Assembly (NCBI RefSeq): GCF_052076105.1
Contig: NZ_CP197245.1
Span: forward strand, 5,332,001-5,396,000
Length of the DNA: 64,000 nt
Direction: 5' to 3'
DNA from: Tardiphaga sp052076105
GTDB taxonomy: Bacteria > Pseudomonadota > Alphaproteobacteria > Rhizobiales > Xanthobacteraceae
Part shown: one piece after another, positions 1 to 9,026 of the stretch
Layout of the letters: each line of letters opens with the position of its first letter
Numbering within the stretch: position 1 is the first letter of the stretch
Made by a program: the position numbers and the translations under genes
The notes under the pieces: generated by a model
What the model was told of the DNA's origin: nothing
Seen by the model: only the letters and a program-made list of their open reading frames with translations
Databases searched by the model: none

Positions 1-363
1 GGCCGCGGGATCGCTGTCGAGCACGCGCTGAAACAGGCTGCGTGTGATCCGGATCGTGCTGGAATATTCCGTCGCGACCGCCGTCGAGGGACGCTGCATC
101 GCCACCAGTAGTGCGAGCTCGCCCATCAATGTGCCGGGACCAGCGATCACTTCATGATCTCTGTCACCGTCGAGGCTGATGCGGAATGCGCCGGTCTGGA
201 CGACATAGCCGCAATCGGCATCGTCGCCCTGCCGAAACAACACGGACCCCCGGGCAAATTCCTGCTGCTCGGAGCCGATCGCGATCACGCGCAGAGCGGC
301 GATACCCAACAGGCGCAATGTCGGGACGCGCTCAAGCAGGGCTACATCATCATCGATCGACAT
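1..363 (-). CDS. Cyclic nucleotide-binding domain protein (partial, C-terminus cut by window edge)
   Basis: Reading the minus strand from an ATG at 361-363 gives 121 codons, open to the window edge. The product looks like a Crp/cNMP-binding beta-barrel: an RGSVLFRQGD segment, a glycine-rich turn (GYVVQTGAFRI) and a phosphate-binding-cassette-like stretch (GELALLVAMQRPSTAVA) with the GELAL and R-P-S/T residues typical of the fold. The C-terminus lies outside, so a DNA-binding helix-turn-helix can be neither seen nor excluded. It starts 72 nt downstream of the response-regulator gene on the same strand, so the two may be co-transcribed. Ligand binding is inferred from the fold only. Confidence 0.75.
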   Translation of the reverse strand, partial: MSIDDDVALLERVPTLRLLGIAALRVIAIGSEQQEFARGSVLFRQGDDADCGYVVQTGAFRISLDGDRDHEVIAGPGTLMGELALLVAMQRPSTAVATEYSSTIRITRSLFQRVLDSDPAA

Positions 364-435
364 GCAGAACCGTGTGATCGGGACGCGCGAAGGAGAGCAC
401 CGAACAGCTAATGGCGAATCGGCTCCCGAATCGTA

Positions 436-1122
436 TCACGGCACCAACTTGTAGCCACCGGCTTCGGTCACCAGGATTTCAGGATTGGCGGCGTCTTTTT
501 CGATTTTCTGACGCAGCCGATAGATATGCGTTTCCAGCGTGTGCGTGGTGACGCCGGAATTATAGCCCCAGACTTCCTGCAGCAGCGTCTCGCGCGACAC
601 CGGCAACTGGCCGGCACGATACAGGAAGCGCAGGATCGCGGTTTCCTTCTCGGTCAGGCGGACCTTCTTGGCGTTGGCGCCGGTGAGCATCTTGGAGCCA
701 GGTCGGAAACTATAGGGACCGACGGTGAAAACAGCGTCTTCGCTGGCTTCATGTTGACGAAGCTGGGCGCGAATACGCGCTAGCAGCACAGCAAAGCGGA
801 ACGGCTTGGCGACGTAATCATTGGCGCCGGACTCCAGACCGAGAATAGTGTCGGAATCGGTGTCGTGGCCGGTCAGCATGATGATCGGCGCCTTGAAGCC
901 ACCCTTGCGAAGGCTGCGTACGACTTCGCGACCGTCAGTGTCGGGCAGGCCGACATCCATCAACACCAGATCGGGGGAATTGGCCTTGGCTGCAGTAGCG
1001 CCCTTGGCGCCGGTGTCGACAGCGGAGGCCTCGAACTCTTCGTGCAGCGACAGCTGCTCGACCAGCGCCTCGCGCAAATCAGTATCGTCATCCACGATCA
1101 GGATCTTGCGGGCATTGGGCAT
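436..1122 (-). CDS. OmpR/PhoB-family response regulator
   Basis: The 228-residue product is a two-domain response regulator. The receiver domain (about 5-118) has the acidic pocket DDD at 11-13, phosphoacceptor Asp56 in LMDVGLP, Thr84 and Lys106 in VAKPF, so phosphotransfer residues are intact. The C-terminal winged-helix domain (about 130-226) has the usual LTEKETAILRFL start and a THTLETHIYRLRQKIE recognition region. It is probably a transcription factor controlled by a histidine kinase encoded elsewhere, since no kinase gene is adjacent. The cNMP-binding gene follows on the same strand, and an L,D-transpeptidase-like gene is divergent across about 190 nt. Target genes cannot be told from sequence. 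Confidence 0.9.
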   Translation of the reverse strand: MPNARKILIVDDDTDLREALVEQLSLHEEFEASAVDTGAKGATAAKANSPDLVLMDVGLPDTDGREVVRSLRKGGFKAPIIMLTGHDTDSDTILGLESGANDYVAKPFRFAVLLARIRAQLRQHEASEDAVFTVGPYSFRPGSKMLTGANAKKVRLTEKETAILRFLYRAGQLPVSRETLLQEVWGYNSGVTTHTLETHIYRLRQKIEKDAANPEILVTEAGGYKLVP

Positions 1123-1311
1123 TGCGACAATCCTTTGAACGGCTGCGGCGGAGCGTTGTACGCCGCGCTGAAACAGTGGGCCAGAAATCGTGACAGGCTT
1201 CGCCGTTAACGCATATTCTAGCGCAAAATCAGCGACATTCCCGGCGAATGTACTGCTGCAGCGCGAAATAGAACATTTGCGGTAAATAGCAAGGCGGAGT
1301 TCGCGATTCGG

Positions 1312-1881
1312 ATGGGAAGTCTCGTTATTTCAGACACTTATCGAACAAGCTTGCGTGATCGACCGCTAACTATGGTTCACATTCGCGCGTCAGCCGGAGA
1401 CAGACTCCGTGGATGGCTGACGACCGACCACACAACCATACCCGTCGCGCTCGGCCGCGGCGGAATCAAGGCGAACAAACGCGAAGGCGATGGCGGAACG
1501 CCACGTGGGACATTTCACCCCATCCGGCTGTGGTGGCGAGCCGACCGCAATCCACGTCCGCGTAGCTTTCTGCCGATCCGCCCGATCACCCCCGTGGATG
1601 GCTGGTGCGAGGATCCATCTGACCGGCACTACAATCGGCCCGTGCGACTCGATCGTGGAAATGACGGCGACCGACTGGCCCGCGAGGATCATCTCTACGA
1701 CTTCATCATCGAGATCGACCAGAACACCCGGCCGCGGATCGCCGGACGGGGAAGCGCAGTGTTCCTGCATCTGGCACGCCCGAAATTCGCGCCAACCGCG
1801 GGCTGTGTTGCGATGACCAAGCCGGCCATGCTGCGGCTGCTGGCCCGGATCGGGCCGCAAACGCGCATTGTCATCGGCTAA
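1312..1881 (+). CDS. L,D-transpeptidase family (YkuD-fold) protein
   Basis: The 189-residue product resembles the short L,D-transpeptidase-like family: an IPVALGRGGIKANKREGDG segment, TPRGTF, a central WCEDP..D..YN..V block and a C-terminal catalytic-like motif HLAR then TAGCVAM (about residues 151-168), with the Cys expected to be the nucleophile. The motif is TAGCVAM rather than the SHGCIRM of classical YkuD enzymes, as in a known cytosolic-looking subfamily. No signal peptide is evident. Peptidoglycan cross-linking is therefore family-level inference. The start is uncertain: ATG 1312 keeps an RPLT..I stretch, while ATG 1372 is the alternative and neither has a strong ribosome-binding site. 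Confidence 0.8.
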   Translation: MGSLVISDTYRTSLRDRPLTMVHIRASAGDRLRGWLTTDHTTIPVALGRGGIKANKREGDGGTPRGTFHPIRLWWRADRNPRPRSFLPIRPITPVDGWCEDPSDRHYNRPVRLDRGNDGDRLAREDHLYDFIIEIDQNTRPRIAGRGSAVFLHLARPKFAPTAGCVAMTKPAMLRLLARIGPQTRIVIG

Positions 1882-1964
1882 ATCCGGTGCAAGCTCAGCC
1901 TTCAGATTTTAGAAGAAACGTGAAGATCTGACCGGAGATTGAATGACCCGGCCAGACTGATCGA

Positions 1965-3038
1965 TTACTCCGGCTTCCTGCGCGGATCGTTATGCGGCGG
2001 CGCCTTCGGCCTCGCCGGAGGATGAGGAGCCGCCCGGGGTGCCGGGCGAGCTGCAACCGGATGCGGCGCTGGCCGCGCAACAGCAACATGCGGCGGGGCC
2101 GGCGGTTTCGCGACAGCGGCCATCCTGGGAGCCGCCGGATGCGGGGCGATAGGTGGCCTGATCGCAGGTGGCCTGGCTGCCGTATTCAGCGGCTTCGGCG
2201 GGACTGCGCCATTGGTCGTTGCATGTGCGACGGCCGTCGGTGGACCCTTGTTCTCAGGCGGTTTGGCGCCGGTCGCAGGAAGGGGCACGGCCGTCGCCGC
2301 CGGCCGCGCAGCAGTCGGCCCAATCTCCCGCGCGGCCACGACACCTTTGCCGGTGAATTCACCCGGCTTGGCAGTCGCCGCAATCGCCGGATGACCATGA
2401 TTTTCGGACGCGAGCAGTGCTCTGTTGGTGCTCGCGATATGTTCGTGCTGGGTTTGCACGGCAGTCGCCGCGATGTGCGATTGCTGCGCGACGGCCTGCT
2501 CCTGCGGCGTCGGTTGCGCAGTTGTCCCGCCCGCACCGCCGTTGAAACTGACCCGTGTGATGTTGGTCGTATTGTTGACGATGGTCTGGTTGTAGACATT
2601 CGTCACCGCGACGCCGCCGAAGTTATTGACGGTTCGGTTGTAGGCAAGCACGCCGTTGGCCCAGCGCCCACCGCCATAGCCGATGCCGCTATAGCCGTAG
2701 CCATAATCGACGCCGCCGTAGAAACCGACTTGGGTTCCCCAGTAGCCGGCGTTCCAGCCGTAATAGCCGCCATGCCAGCTCCAATAGCCCGGCGTCCACA
2801 GCAGGCCGACCTGAGGCGGTTCGACCCAGGTGCCGGGCACCCAGTAGTAACCATCCGGGCCATAGGCCCAGAAGCCGGGCGTCCAGATATAGCCAGGCGC
2901 AGGAATGGCGGGCTGCTCGTAGATCGGCAGCTCCGGTGGAGCAATCGTGATGCTGATGATCTGCGCCATGGCAATGACTGGCATTGTCATCAGGCCCAGG
3001 GCGGCCAGAAGCCAGGTAATGGAGCGAAAGCGTCGCAT
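1965..3038 (-). CDS. Secreted WXXGXW/YXWXPG-repeat protein with Pro/Ala-rich tail
   Basis: The 357-residue product starts with a signal peptide (MRRFRSITW, hydrophobic core, cleavage near AMAQ). Residues about 45-110 carry tandem aromatic repeats of the WTPGFW / WVPGTW / WTPGYW type, matching the YXWGXW/WXXGXW repeat family of envelope proteins with unknown function. A Gly/Tyr-rich stretch (GYGYSGIGYGGGRW), an Asn/Thr-rich region and a long Pro/Ala/His-rich low-complexity C-terminus follow. ATG 3038 is preferred over an in-frame codon at 3077 because the signal peptide begins there. The long plus-strand open frame opposite it is a shadow of the biased composition. Confidence 0.8.
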   Translation of the reverse strand: MRRFRSITWLLAALGLMTMPVIAMAQIISITIAPPELPIYEQPAIPAPGYIWTPGFWAYGPDGYYWVPGTWVEPPQVGLLWTPGYWSWHGGYYGWNAGYWGTQVGFYGGVDYGYGYSGIGYGGGRWANGVLAYNRTVNNFGGVAVTNVYNQTIVNNTTNITRVSFNGGAGGTTAQPTPQEQAVAQQSHIAATAVQTQHEHIASTNRALLASENHGHPAIAATAKPGEFTGKGVVAAREIGPTAARPAATAVPLPATGAKPPENKGPPTAVAHATTNGAVPPKPLNTAARPPAIRPPIAPHPAAPRMAAVAKPPAPPHVAVARPAPHPVAARPAPRAAPHPPARPKAPPHNDPRRKPE

Positions 3039-3184
3039 ATCTGTCCCTCTCGCGGGCGAGGTCCCGCGTCCGGGCACAGTCGAGACGGATTAGTGCGACA
3101 TTATGGCGCACCTTCCATGGGGCGGCCGGGAACTTTTGCGCTCAGACGAAGGAGCCGGCGTGTTTGAGATAGTAATAGGAAAAA

Positions 3185-3913
3185 TTACCGCTTCCCGAAG
3201 ATCGCCGAGCCGACGCGCACATGAGTCGCACCGAACTGGATGGCGATGGCGAAGTCGGCACTCATGCCCATCGACAACCCAGTTAATCCGTTACGGGCAG
3301 CGATCTTCGCTGTCAGCGCGAAATGCGGCGCCGGCGCATCGTCAACGGGCGGAATGCACATCAGTCCGGAAATCGTCAGCCCATAGGTATCGCGACAGCG
3401 GGCCAGGAAATCATCGGCCTCTCCCGGAGCAATGCCGGCCTTTTGCGGCTCCTCTCCGGTGTTGAGCTGTACGAAGAGCTGCAGTGTCCGCTGCTGCGCC
3501 TTCATCTCCTTGCTTAACGCTTCGCAAATGCTCGGGCGATCGACCGAGTGAATCGCATCAAACAACGCGACCGCTTCCTTGGCCTTGTTGGACTGCAAAG
3601 GCCCTATCAGATGTAACGCAATCGCGGGTTGAGTGGCGATCAGCGCCGGCCACTTTGATTTTGCCTCCTGGACGCGATTTTCGCCAAACACACGCTGACC
3701 GGACTGGATCACGGGCGTGATTGCATCAGCCTCGAAGGTCTTCGACACCGCGATCAAAGTCACAGAACTACGATCCCGCCGCGCTTCGTTACACGCGCGG
3801 AAGATATCGTACTCGACCGATGCGAGTCCGCCGGTTGGTAAAGAAGGCGTTACGCTCGACGACTCTTGCACGGATTTATTTTCAACCAAGGCGCGAACTT
3901 TCTTGAGATCCAT
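3185..3913 (-). CDS. YggS/PROSC-family pyridoxal phosphate homeostasis protein
   Basis: The 242-residue product is a PLP-binding alanine-racemase-like barrel protein of the YggS family. Lys58 in LIAVSKTF is the expected PLP-lysine; FGENRVQEA, LHLIGPLQSNK, NTGEEPQKAG and the C-terminal LSMGMSADFAIAIQFGATHV signature are all present. Family members buffer free PLP and affect amino-acid and vitamin B6 balance rather than acting as a known catalyst. It is about 15-20 residues longer at the N-terminus than E. coli YggS, and that part is not conserved in appearance. It is divergent from the diguanylate cyclase gene across 75 nt. Confidence 0.92.
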   Translation of the reverse strand: MDLKKVRALVENKSVQESSSVTPSLPTGGLASVEYDIFRACNEARRDRSSVTLIAVSKTFEADAITPVIQSGQRVFGENRVQEAKSKWPALIATQPAIALHLIGPLQSNKAKEAVALFDAIHSVDRPSICEALSKEMKAQQRTLQLFVQLNTGEEPQKAGIAPGEADDFLARCRDTYGLTISGLMCIPPVDDAPAPHFALTAKIAARNGLTGLSMGMSADFAIAIQFGATHVRVGSAIFGKR

Positions 3914-3988
3914 TGCAGTTTAACGAATCCGGGAAAGGCTTTTTGAAGGCTTTGGAGTACCTATGTCCGCGGGGCTTAGGGATCGAAG

Positions 3989-5686
3989 ATGTCACGCATC
4001 GGTATTAACCGCAATAAAGCGAGGCTTAGGGGAGCTCTCGGTATTCGCGCTCGACTGGTCCTGTTGGCCCTCATTCTGGTCGGGCCGCTAATGGCAGAGC
4101 GAATTCGCTCACTCGATGCGACACGTACCCACCAGATCGCGACGGCCGCGCGTGATTTCGCTGGCGTCGCCCAGCACAGTGCCGATGCGCAGCGCGAGGT
4201 CTTCGCCTCGATCGAGGCCGTGCTGAAATCATCCGCATATATCTATACGTCGGCCGCTCAGGTGAATCGGAGCTGCGCCATTATGCGGGCGAGTCTCCGC
4301 GGCGATATGCCGTGGCTGCGCAGCCTGACAGTGGCCGGCGCGGATGGCATCGCCAGATGCTCGACCTGGCCGGAAATCATCGAGCAGAGATTCGATTTCA
4401 GCGATCGCCCCTATTTCAAGCAAGCACTAGCGACCGGCGAATTTGTCGTCAGCGACTATCTGTTCAGCCGCTTGACGAACCAGCCGACGGTGATGGCTGC
4501 CTATCTTGCACCAGGCCTGACCAAGGACGACGATGCCGTGGTTCTGGCGGCGGTGAATCTCGACTGGATGTCGAAGATCATGGGCAATCTCGGCGACCGG
4601 CCCGGCGTCACGACGCTACTGGTCGATCATGCGGGCACCGTGCTTGCGGCGCCCCCAGCCAACGCCAGCGCGATTGGTCGGCCAATGGAAGACCTCGCTT
4701 TATTGCCGATGATCGAAGCGCATTTGCGCAATACGGACAAGCAGACCGGTTCGCTGTCGTTCAGCGCCAGTGACGGTACGCAGCGCGCCGTATCATTCGC
4801 GACAATCCCCGGCACCGGCGCGCAATTGATCGTCAGCATCGACGAAGCCCGGGTCTCGGCAGTTGCCGATCGTGAGATCCGCACCGCTTATTTGCAGCTC
4901 GCCTTCGTCTGCCTGTTCGTTCTGCTTGGCGCGCTGGTGGTTGCAGAGCGACTGATCATCAAACCGATCCAGATGATGGAAACCATGGCGCAGAGGTTTG
5001 GCCGCGGTGACTGGTCGGCGCGCGTTGCGCGCAACACGCTGCCGGCCGAGTTCGTGCCGCTGGCACGCGCTTTTTACGGCATGGCAGCGCAACTACGTGG
5101 CCGCGAACGCGAATTGCGTGCCAGCAACGAGCAGCTCACCGTGCTGGCGTCGGTGGACATGCTGTCCGGCCTAGCGAATCGGCGGGGCTTCCAAAGCCGC
5201 CTCGATTTCGAATGGCTGAAAGCCCAGCAGTCCGGCGACCACCTGACGCTGATGATGATCGACGTCGATCACTTCAAACTCTTCAACGACACCTATGGCC
5301 ACCCCGAAGGCGATGCCTGTCTGGCACGCGTTGGCGAAGCGCTCTCGAATCTGGCCGATCGCAGCTCGGGCTTTGCCGGGCGCTATGGCGGCGAGGAATT
5401 CTGCCTGCTGCTGCCGGGCACCGAGGTCGCCCGCGGCGTCCAGATCGGCGAAATGGTGCGCGCCGCCATCTGGAATCTGTCAGTCCCCCATGCCACCAGC
5501 GCGCATCAGCGGGTCACCGTCAGTGTCGGCGTAGCCTCGGCGACGCCCGCCACGCTGGAGACCGCCAGGGACCTGTTCGAGGCAGCCGATGCCTCGCTCT
5601 ACGCCGCCAAACGGCGTGGCCGCAACACAGTGGTTGAGCACGGCTTTGTCCGAGCCTACGGCACGGCCGTGTCGCTGGCGGGATGA
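3989..5686 (+). CDS. Membrane-bound diguanylate cyclase (Cache-like sensor, HAMP, GGDEF)
   Basis: The 565-residue product has an N-terminal transmembrane helix (about 20-37), an extracytoplasmic sensor region of Cache/PDC type (about 40-295, with FDFSDRPYFKQAL typical of that fold), a second helix near 298-320, a HAMP-like linker and a C-terminal GGDEF domain (about 385-555). The active-site motif GGEEF lies at 467-471 with DVDHFKLFND upstream, so c-di-GMP synthesis from GTP is expected. The product-inhibition I-site, normally RxxD five residues before GGEEF, reads RSSG here and looks lost. It is probably monocistronic, with a hairpin just after the stop. Confidence 0.93.
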   Translation: MSRIGINRNKARLRGALGIRARLVLLALILVGPLMAERIRSLDATRTHQIATAARDFAGVAQHSADAQREVFASIEAVLKSSAYIYTSAAQVNRSCAIMRASLRGDMPWLRSLTVAGADGIARCSTWPEIIEQRFDFSDRPYFKQALATGEFVVSDYLFSRLTNQPTVMAAYLAPGLTKDDDAVVLAAVNLDWMSKIMGNLGDRPGVTTLLVDHAGTVLAAPPANASAIGRPMEDLALLPMIEAHLRNTDKQTGSLSFSASDGTQRAVSFATIPGTGAQLIVSIDEARVSAVADREIRTAYLQLAFVCLFVLLGALVVAERLIIKPIQMMETMAQRFGRGDWSARVARNTLPAEFVPLARAFYGMAAQLRGRERELRASNEQLTVLASVDMLSGLANRRGFQSRLDFEWLKAQQSGDHLTLMMIDVDHFKLFNDTYGHPEGDACLARVGEALSNLADRSSGFAGRYGGEEFCLLLPGTEVARGVQIGEMVRAAIWNLSVPHATSAHQRVTVSVGVASATPATLETARDLFEAADASLYAAKRRGRNTVVEHGFVRAYGTAVSLAG

Positions 5687-5693
5687 GATGACA

Positions 5694-5716
5694 GGGACCC
5701 GCCCCTGGTCCCGTTT
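5694..5716 (+). terminator. Possible intrinsic terminator after the diguanylate cyclase gene
   Basis: A perfect 6-bp stem GGGACC (5694-5699) / GGTCCC (5707-5712) with a 7-nt loop lies 8 nt after the stop codon and is followed by a short T-rich run (GTTTC). The stem is short and the T-tract weak. Confidence 0.45.
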
Positions 5717-5869
5717 CTCGTCTTAAACCATTGACCTAACGCGGCCTTTTATGGCCTAGTCCCCGGCCTCAAGCGCGAATTCAGCCCGAGCAAGCACCGG
5801 TTTGCGACCTCGTTCGCGCGTCCATGATCTGAGAAGCGCTCGAACCGGCCGGCGGATTTCAAAAGCACC

Positions 5870-8479
5870 ATGAGCAACGAACGTTACAACGCCCGCGAGA
5901 CCGAACCGCGCTGGCAGCGCGTCTGGGACGACAAGGCGATCTTCGCCACCAAGAACGACGATCCGCGCGAGAAGTATTACGTGCTCGAGATGTTCCCCTA
6001 TCCGTCGGGGCGCATCCATATGGGCCATGTCCGCAACTACACCATGGGCGACGTCGTCGCGCGCTTCCAGCGCGCGCAGGGCAAGAACGTGCTGCATCCG
6101 ATGGGCTGGGATGCGTTCGGCCTGCCCGCCGAGAACGCCGCCATCGAGCGCAAGGTCGCTCCGAAGGCCTGGACCTATGAGAACATCGCATCGATGAAGA
6201 AGCAGCTGCAGACCATGGGTCTGTCGCTGGATTGGTCGCGCGAATTCGCAACTTGTGACCCCACCTACTACAAGCATCAGCAGAAGATGTTTCTCGATTT
6301 CATGCGTGCCGGTCTGGCCGAGCGCAAGAAATCCAAGGTGAACTGGGATCCGGTCGACCATACCGTGCTGGCCAATGAGCAGGTGATCGACGGCCGCGGC
6401 TGGCGCTCCGGCGCGCTGGTCGAGCAGCGCGAGCTGACCCAGTGGTTCTTCAAGATCAGCAAATATTCCGATGAGCTGCTGTCTGCGCTGGATACGCTGG
6501 ATCGCTGGCCCGACAAGGTGCGCCTTATGCAGCGCAACTGGATCGGCAAGTCGGAAGGCCTGCATTTCCAGTTCGGACTGATCGGCGCGCCTGAAGGCTT
6601 CGACAAGCTGCCCGTCTTCACGACGCGCGCGGACACGATGTATGGCCCGACCTTCTCGGCGATTTCGCCGGATCATCCACTGGCAAAAGCGCTGGCTGAG
6701 AAAAACCCGAAGATCGCTGCCTTCATTGAGGAATGCCATCGCATGGGCACCTCGCAGGCCGAGATCGACACGGCCGAGAAGCTCGGCTTCGACACGGGCA
6801 TCAAGGTTACGCATCCCGCCGACGCGTCTTGGACGCTGCCGCTGTATATCGCAAACTTCGTACTGATGGATTACGGCACCGGCGCCATCATCGGCTGTCC
6901 GGCGCATGACCAGCGCGACCTCGATTTCGCCCGTAAGTACGGTCTGCCGGTGCTGGACGTGTTCGTGCCGGTCGGCAGCGACGAGCGCGTGCAGGATGTC
7001 GCCTTCGTTCCGGCGAAGACCGATACGGTGCAATATGTCCGCTGGGTCGGTGAACCTGGCGTAATGACTTGCGAAGAAGCCATGAAGCGGTCGCTCGAAA
7101 TCTTCGAGAAGGACGGCTGGGGTAAGCGCGAGATCAATTTCCGTCTGCGCGACTGGGGCATCTCACGGCAGCGTTATTGGGGCTGCCCGATTCCGATCAT
7201 CCACTGCCCGACTTGCGATATCGTGCCAGTGCCGGACAAGGACTTGCCGGTCGTGCTGCCGGAGGACGTCTCCTTCGACAAGCCGGGCAATGCGCTTGAT
7301 CATCATCCGACCTGGAAGCATGTGAAGTGCCCGAATTGCGGTGCGGATGCGCGGCGCGAAACGGATACCATGGATACGTTCGTGGACTCGTCCTGGTACT
7401 TCACGCGTTTCACCGATCCGTGGAACACGACCGCGCCGACAACCACCGCTGTCGCCAACCGCATGATGCCCGTCGATCAGTATATCGGTGGCGTCGAGCA
7501 CGCGATCCTGCATCTGCTCTACAGCCGCTTCTTCACCCGCGCGATGAAGGCGACCGGTCACGTCAATTTCGACGAACCGTTCGCCGGCATGTTCACGCAG
7601 GGCATGGTGGTTCACGAGACCTACAAGAAGCAGGACGGCACCTTTGCCTCACCCGCCGAGATCAACATCATTGGCGACGGTGACGGGCGCCGCGCGACTA
7701 TGCTGAATGATGGCTCGCCGGTGGAGATCGGCTCCATCGAAAAGATGTCGAAGTCGAAACGCAATACCGTCGATCCCGACGACATCATGGGGACCTACGG
7801 CGCCGATACCGCCCGCTGGTTCATGCTGTCGGACTCGCCGCCGGACCGCGACGTCATCTGGAGCGAGGAAGGTGTCAAGGGCGCCTCGCGTTTCGTGCAG
7901 CGCCTGTGGCGTCAGATCAACGAATCAGCCGCGCACGGCAAGTCAGCGCCGGCAGCCCGTCCGGCCGAATTCAGTCCCGATGCGCTGGCGATCCGCAAGG
8001 CCGCCCATGGCGCGCTCAGCAAGGTCTCGACAGAGATCGAAAAACTGCATTTCAACGTCTGCCTCGCGCATATCCGCGAATTTTCCAATGTGCTGGGCGA
8101 AGCTTTGGCGCGCCCGGGAACCCCCGCCCCGGATGTCTGCTGGGCACTCCACGAGGCCTCGGTCATCCTTGTTCAACTGTTTGCGCCGATGATGCCGCAC
8201 CTGGCCGAGGAATGTTGGGGCGTACTGGGGCAACCGGGCATGATTTCGGAAGCCCGTTGGCCGCAAATCGAGCCCAATCTGCTGGTTGAAAACACCATGA
8301 CCCTGCCGGTGCAGGTCAATGGCAAGAAGCGCGGAGAAGTCACAGTGGCCCGGGAAGCGACGAACCCGGAAATTGAGGCTGCCGCTCTGGCGCTCGATGC
8401 TGTAAAACAGGCGCTCGACGGCAAGCCCGTCAAGAAGGTCATCGTCGTCGCCCAGAGGATCGTGAATGTTGTCGGCTAA
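5870..8479 (+). CDS. leuS: Leucyl-tRNA synthetase
   Basis: The 869-residue product has the length and motif order of bacterial class Ia LeuRS: the HIGH-type motif HMGH at about 50-53 inside PYPSGRIHMGHVRNY, the CP1 editing insertion (DTMYGPTFSAISPDHPL), a zinc-ribbon-like CPTC / CPNCG segment, and KMSKS at about 625-629. It charges tRNA-Leu in the cytosol. Its 3' end overlaps lptE by 14 nt and holA follows 9 nt after lptE, so leuS-lptE-holA is very likely one operon, as in many alphaproteobacteria and gammaproteobacteria. A long minus-strand open frame opposite the 5' half is a codon-bias shadow. Confidence 0.98.
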   Translation: MSNERYNARETEPRWQRVWDDKAIFATKNDDPREKYYVLEMFPYPSGRIHMGHVRNYTMGDVVARFQRAQGKNVLHPMGWDAFGLPAENAAIERKVAPKAWTYENIASMKKQLQTMGLSLDWSREFATCDPTYYKHQQKMFLDFMRAGLAERKKSKVNWDPVDHTVLANEQVIDGRGWRSGALVEQRELTQWFFKISKYSDELLSALDTLDRWPDKVRLMQRNWIGKSEGLHFQFGLIGAPEGFDKLPVFTTRADTMYGPTFSAISPDHPLAKALAEKNPKIAAFIEECHRMGTSQAEIDTAEKLGFDTGIKVTHPADASWTLPLYIANFVLMDYGTGAIIGCPAHDQRDLDFARKYGLPVLDVFVPVGSDERVQDVAFVPAKTDTVQYVRWVGEPGVMTCEEAMKRSLEIFEKDGWGKREINFRLRDWGISRQRYWGCPIPIIHCPTCDIVPVPDKDLPVVLPEDVSFDKPGNALDHHPTWKHVKCPNCGADARRETDTMDTFVDSSWYFTRFTDPWNTTAPTTTAVANRMMPVDQYIGGVEHAILHLLYSRFFTRAMKATGHVNFDEPFAGMFTQGMVVHETYKKQDGTFASPAEINIIGDGDGRRATMLNDGSPVEIGSIEKMSKSKRNTVDPDDIMGTYGADTARWFMLSDSPPDRDVIWSEEGVKGASRFVQRLWRQINESAAHGKSAPAARPAEFSPDALAIRKAAHGALSKVSTEIEKLHFNVCLAHIREFSNVLGEALARPGTPAPDVCWALHEASVILVQLFAPMMPHLAEECWGVLGQPGMISEARWPQIEPNLLVENTMTLPVQVNGKKRGEVTVAREATNPEIEAAALALDAVKQALDGKPVKKVIVVAQRIVNVVG

Positions 8480-9017
8480 ATTCCGCATCGCCGCCCGGCT
8501 GATGGTCGTTGCCACCCTGGCGGCGCTGACGGCCGGCTGCTTCCAGCCGATGTATGCCGAGCGCAATGATGGCAAACCCGGCCTGCGCGAGAAACTGCAG
8601 GGCGTGGAAGTTCCGCCGCTGGAATATCCCAACGCATCGCCGCAGGCCCGCGTCGGCGTGTCGATCCGCAATGCTCTGATGTTCAAGATGTATGGCAGCG
8701 CCACCGGCCTGCCGCCGACCTATCAGTTGAAGATCCGCTTCAACCCGAGCCGGACCTCGCTCATTGTCGATCCGAATACCGCGCTGCCGACCAGCGAAAA
8801 CTACGGCATCGACGCGACCTACGGCCTGATCGAGATTGCTACCGGCAAGCAGGTTCTGACCGGCAGCACCTTCTCCCGCGTCACCTACGACATCCCCGGT
8901 CAGTTGCAGCGTTTTGCCCGCGCCCGCGCCTATCGGGACGCCGAAGACCGCGCCGCAGCCGAGATCGCTGACAACATCAATACCCGGCTGGCGTCGTTCT
9001 TCTACGCCGGCACCTAA
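8466..9017 (+). CDS. lptE: LPS-assembly lipoprotein LptE
   Basis: The 183-residue product has a lipoprotein signal with lipobox LTAGC (acylated Cys25) and the LptE features FQPMY just after the Cys, a VGVSIRNALMF helix, and an even spread of beta-strand-like segments. LptE sits inside the LptD barrel at the outer membrane and helps insert lipopolysaccharide. The position between leuS and holA, overlapping the leuS 3' end by 14 nt, matches the standard genomic location of lptE (rlpB) and strengthens the call. Sequence conservation in this family is low, so the neighbourhood carries much of the weight. Confidence 0.9.
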   Translation: MLSAKFRIAARLMVVATLAALTAGCFQPMYAERNDGKPGLREKLQGVEVPPLEYPNASPQARVGVSIRNALMFKMYGSATGLPPTYQLKIRFNPSRTSLIVDPNTALPTSENYGIDATYGLIEIATGKQVLTGSTFSRVTYDIPGQLQRFARARAYRDAEDRAAAEIADNINTRLASFFYAGT

Positions 9018-9026
9018 GCCCGTCGC

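Noticed and set aside
1992..3167. 391-codon plus-strand frame opposite the aromatic-repeat protein
   Set aside because: Arg-rich shadow of the biased repeat protein; no start signal and no family features.
5756..7033. Long minus-strand open frame opposite the leuS 5' half (425 codons)
   Set aside because: It mirrors a very strong leuS frame, shows no family motif, and is typical of high-GC codon-bias shadows.
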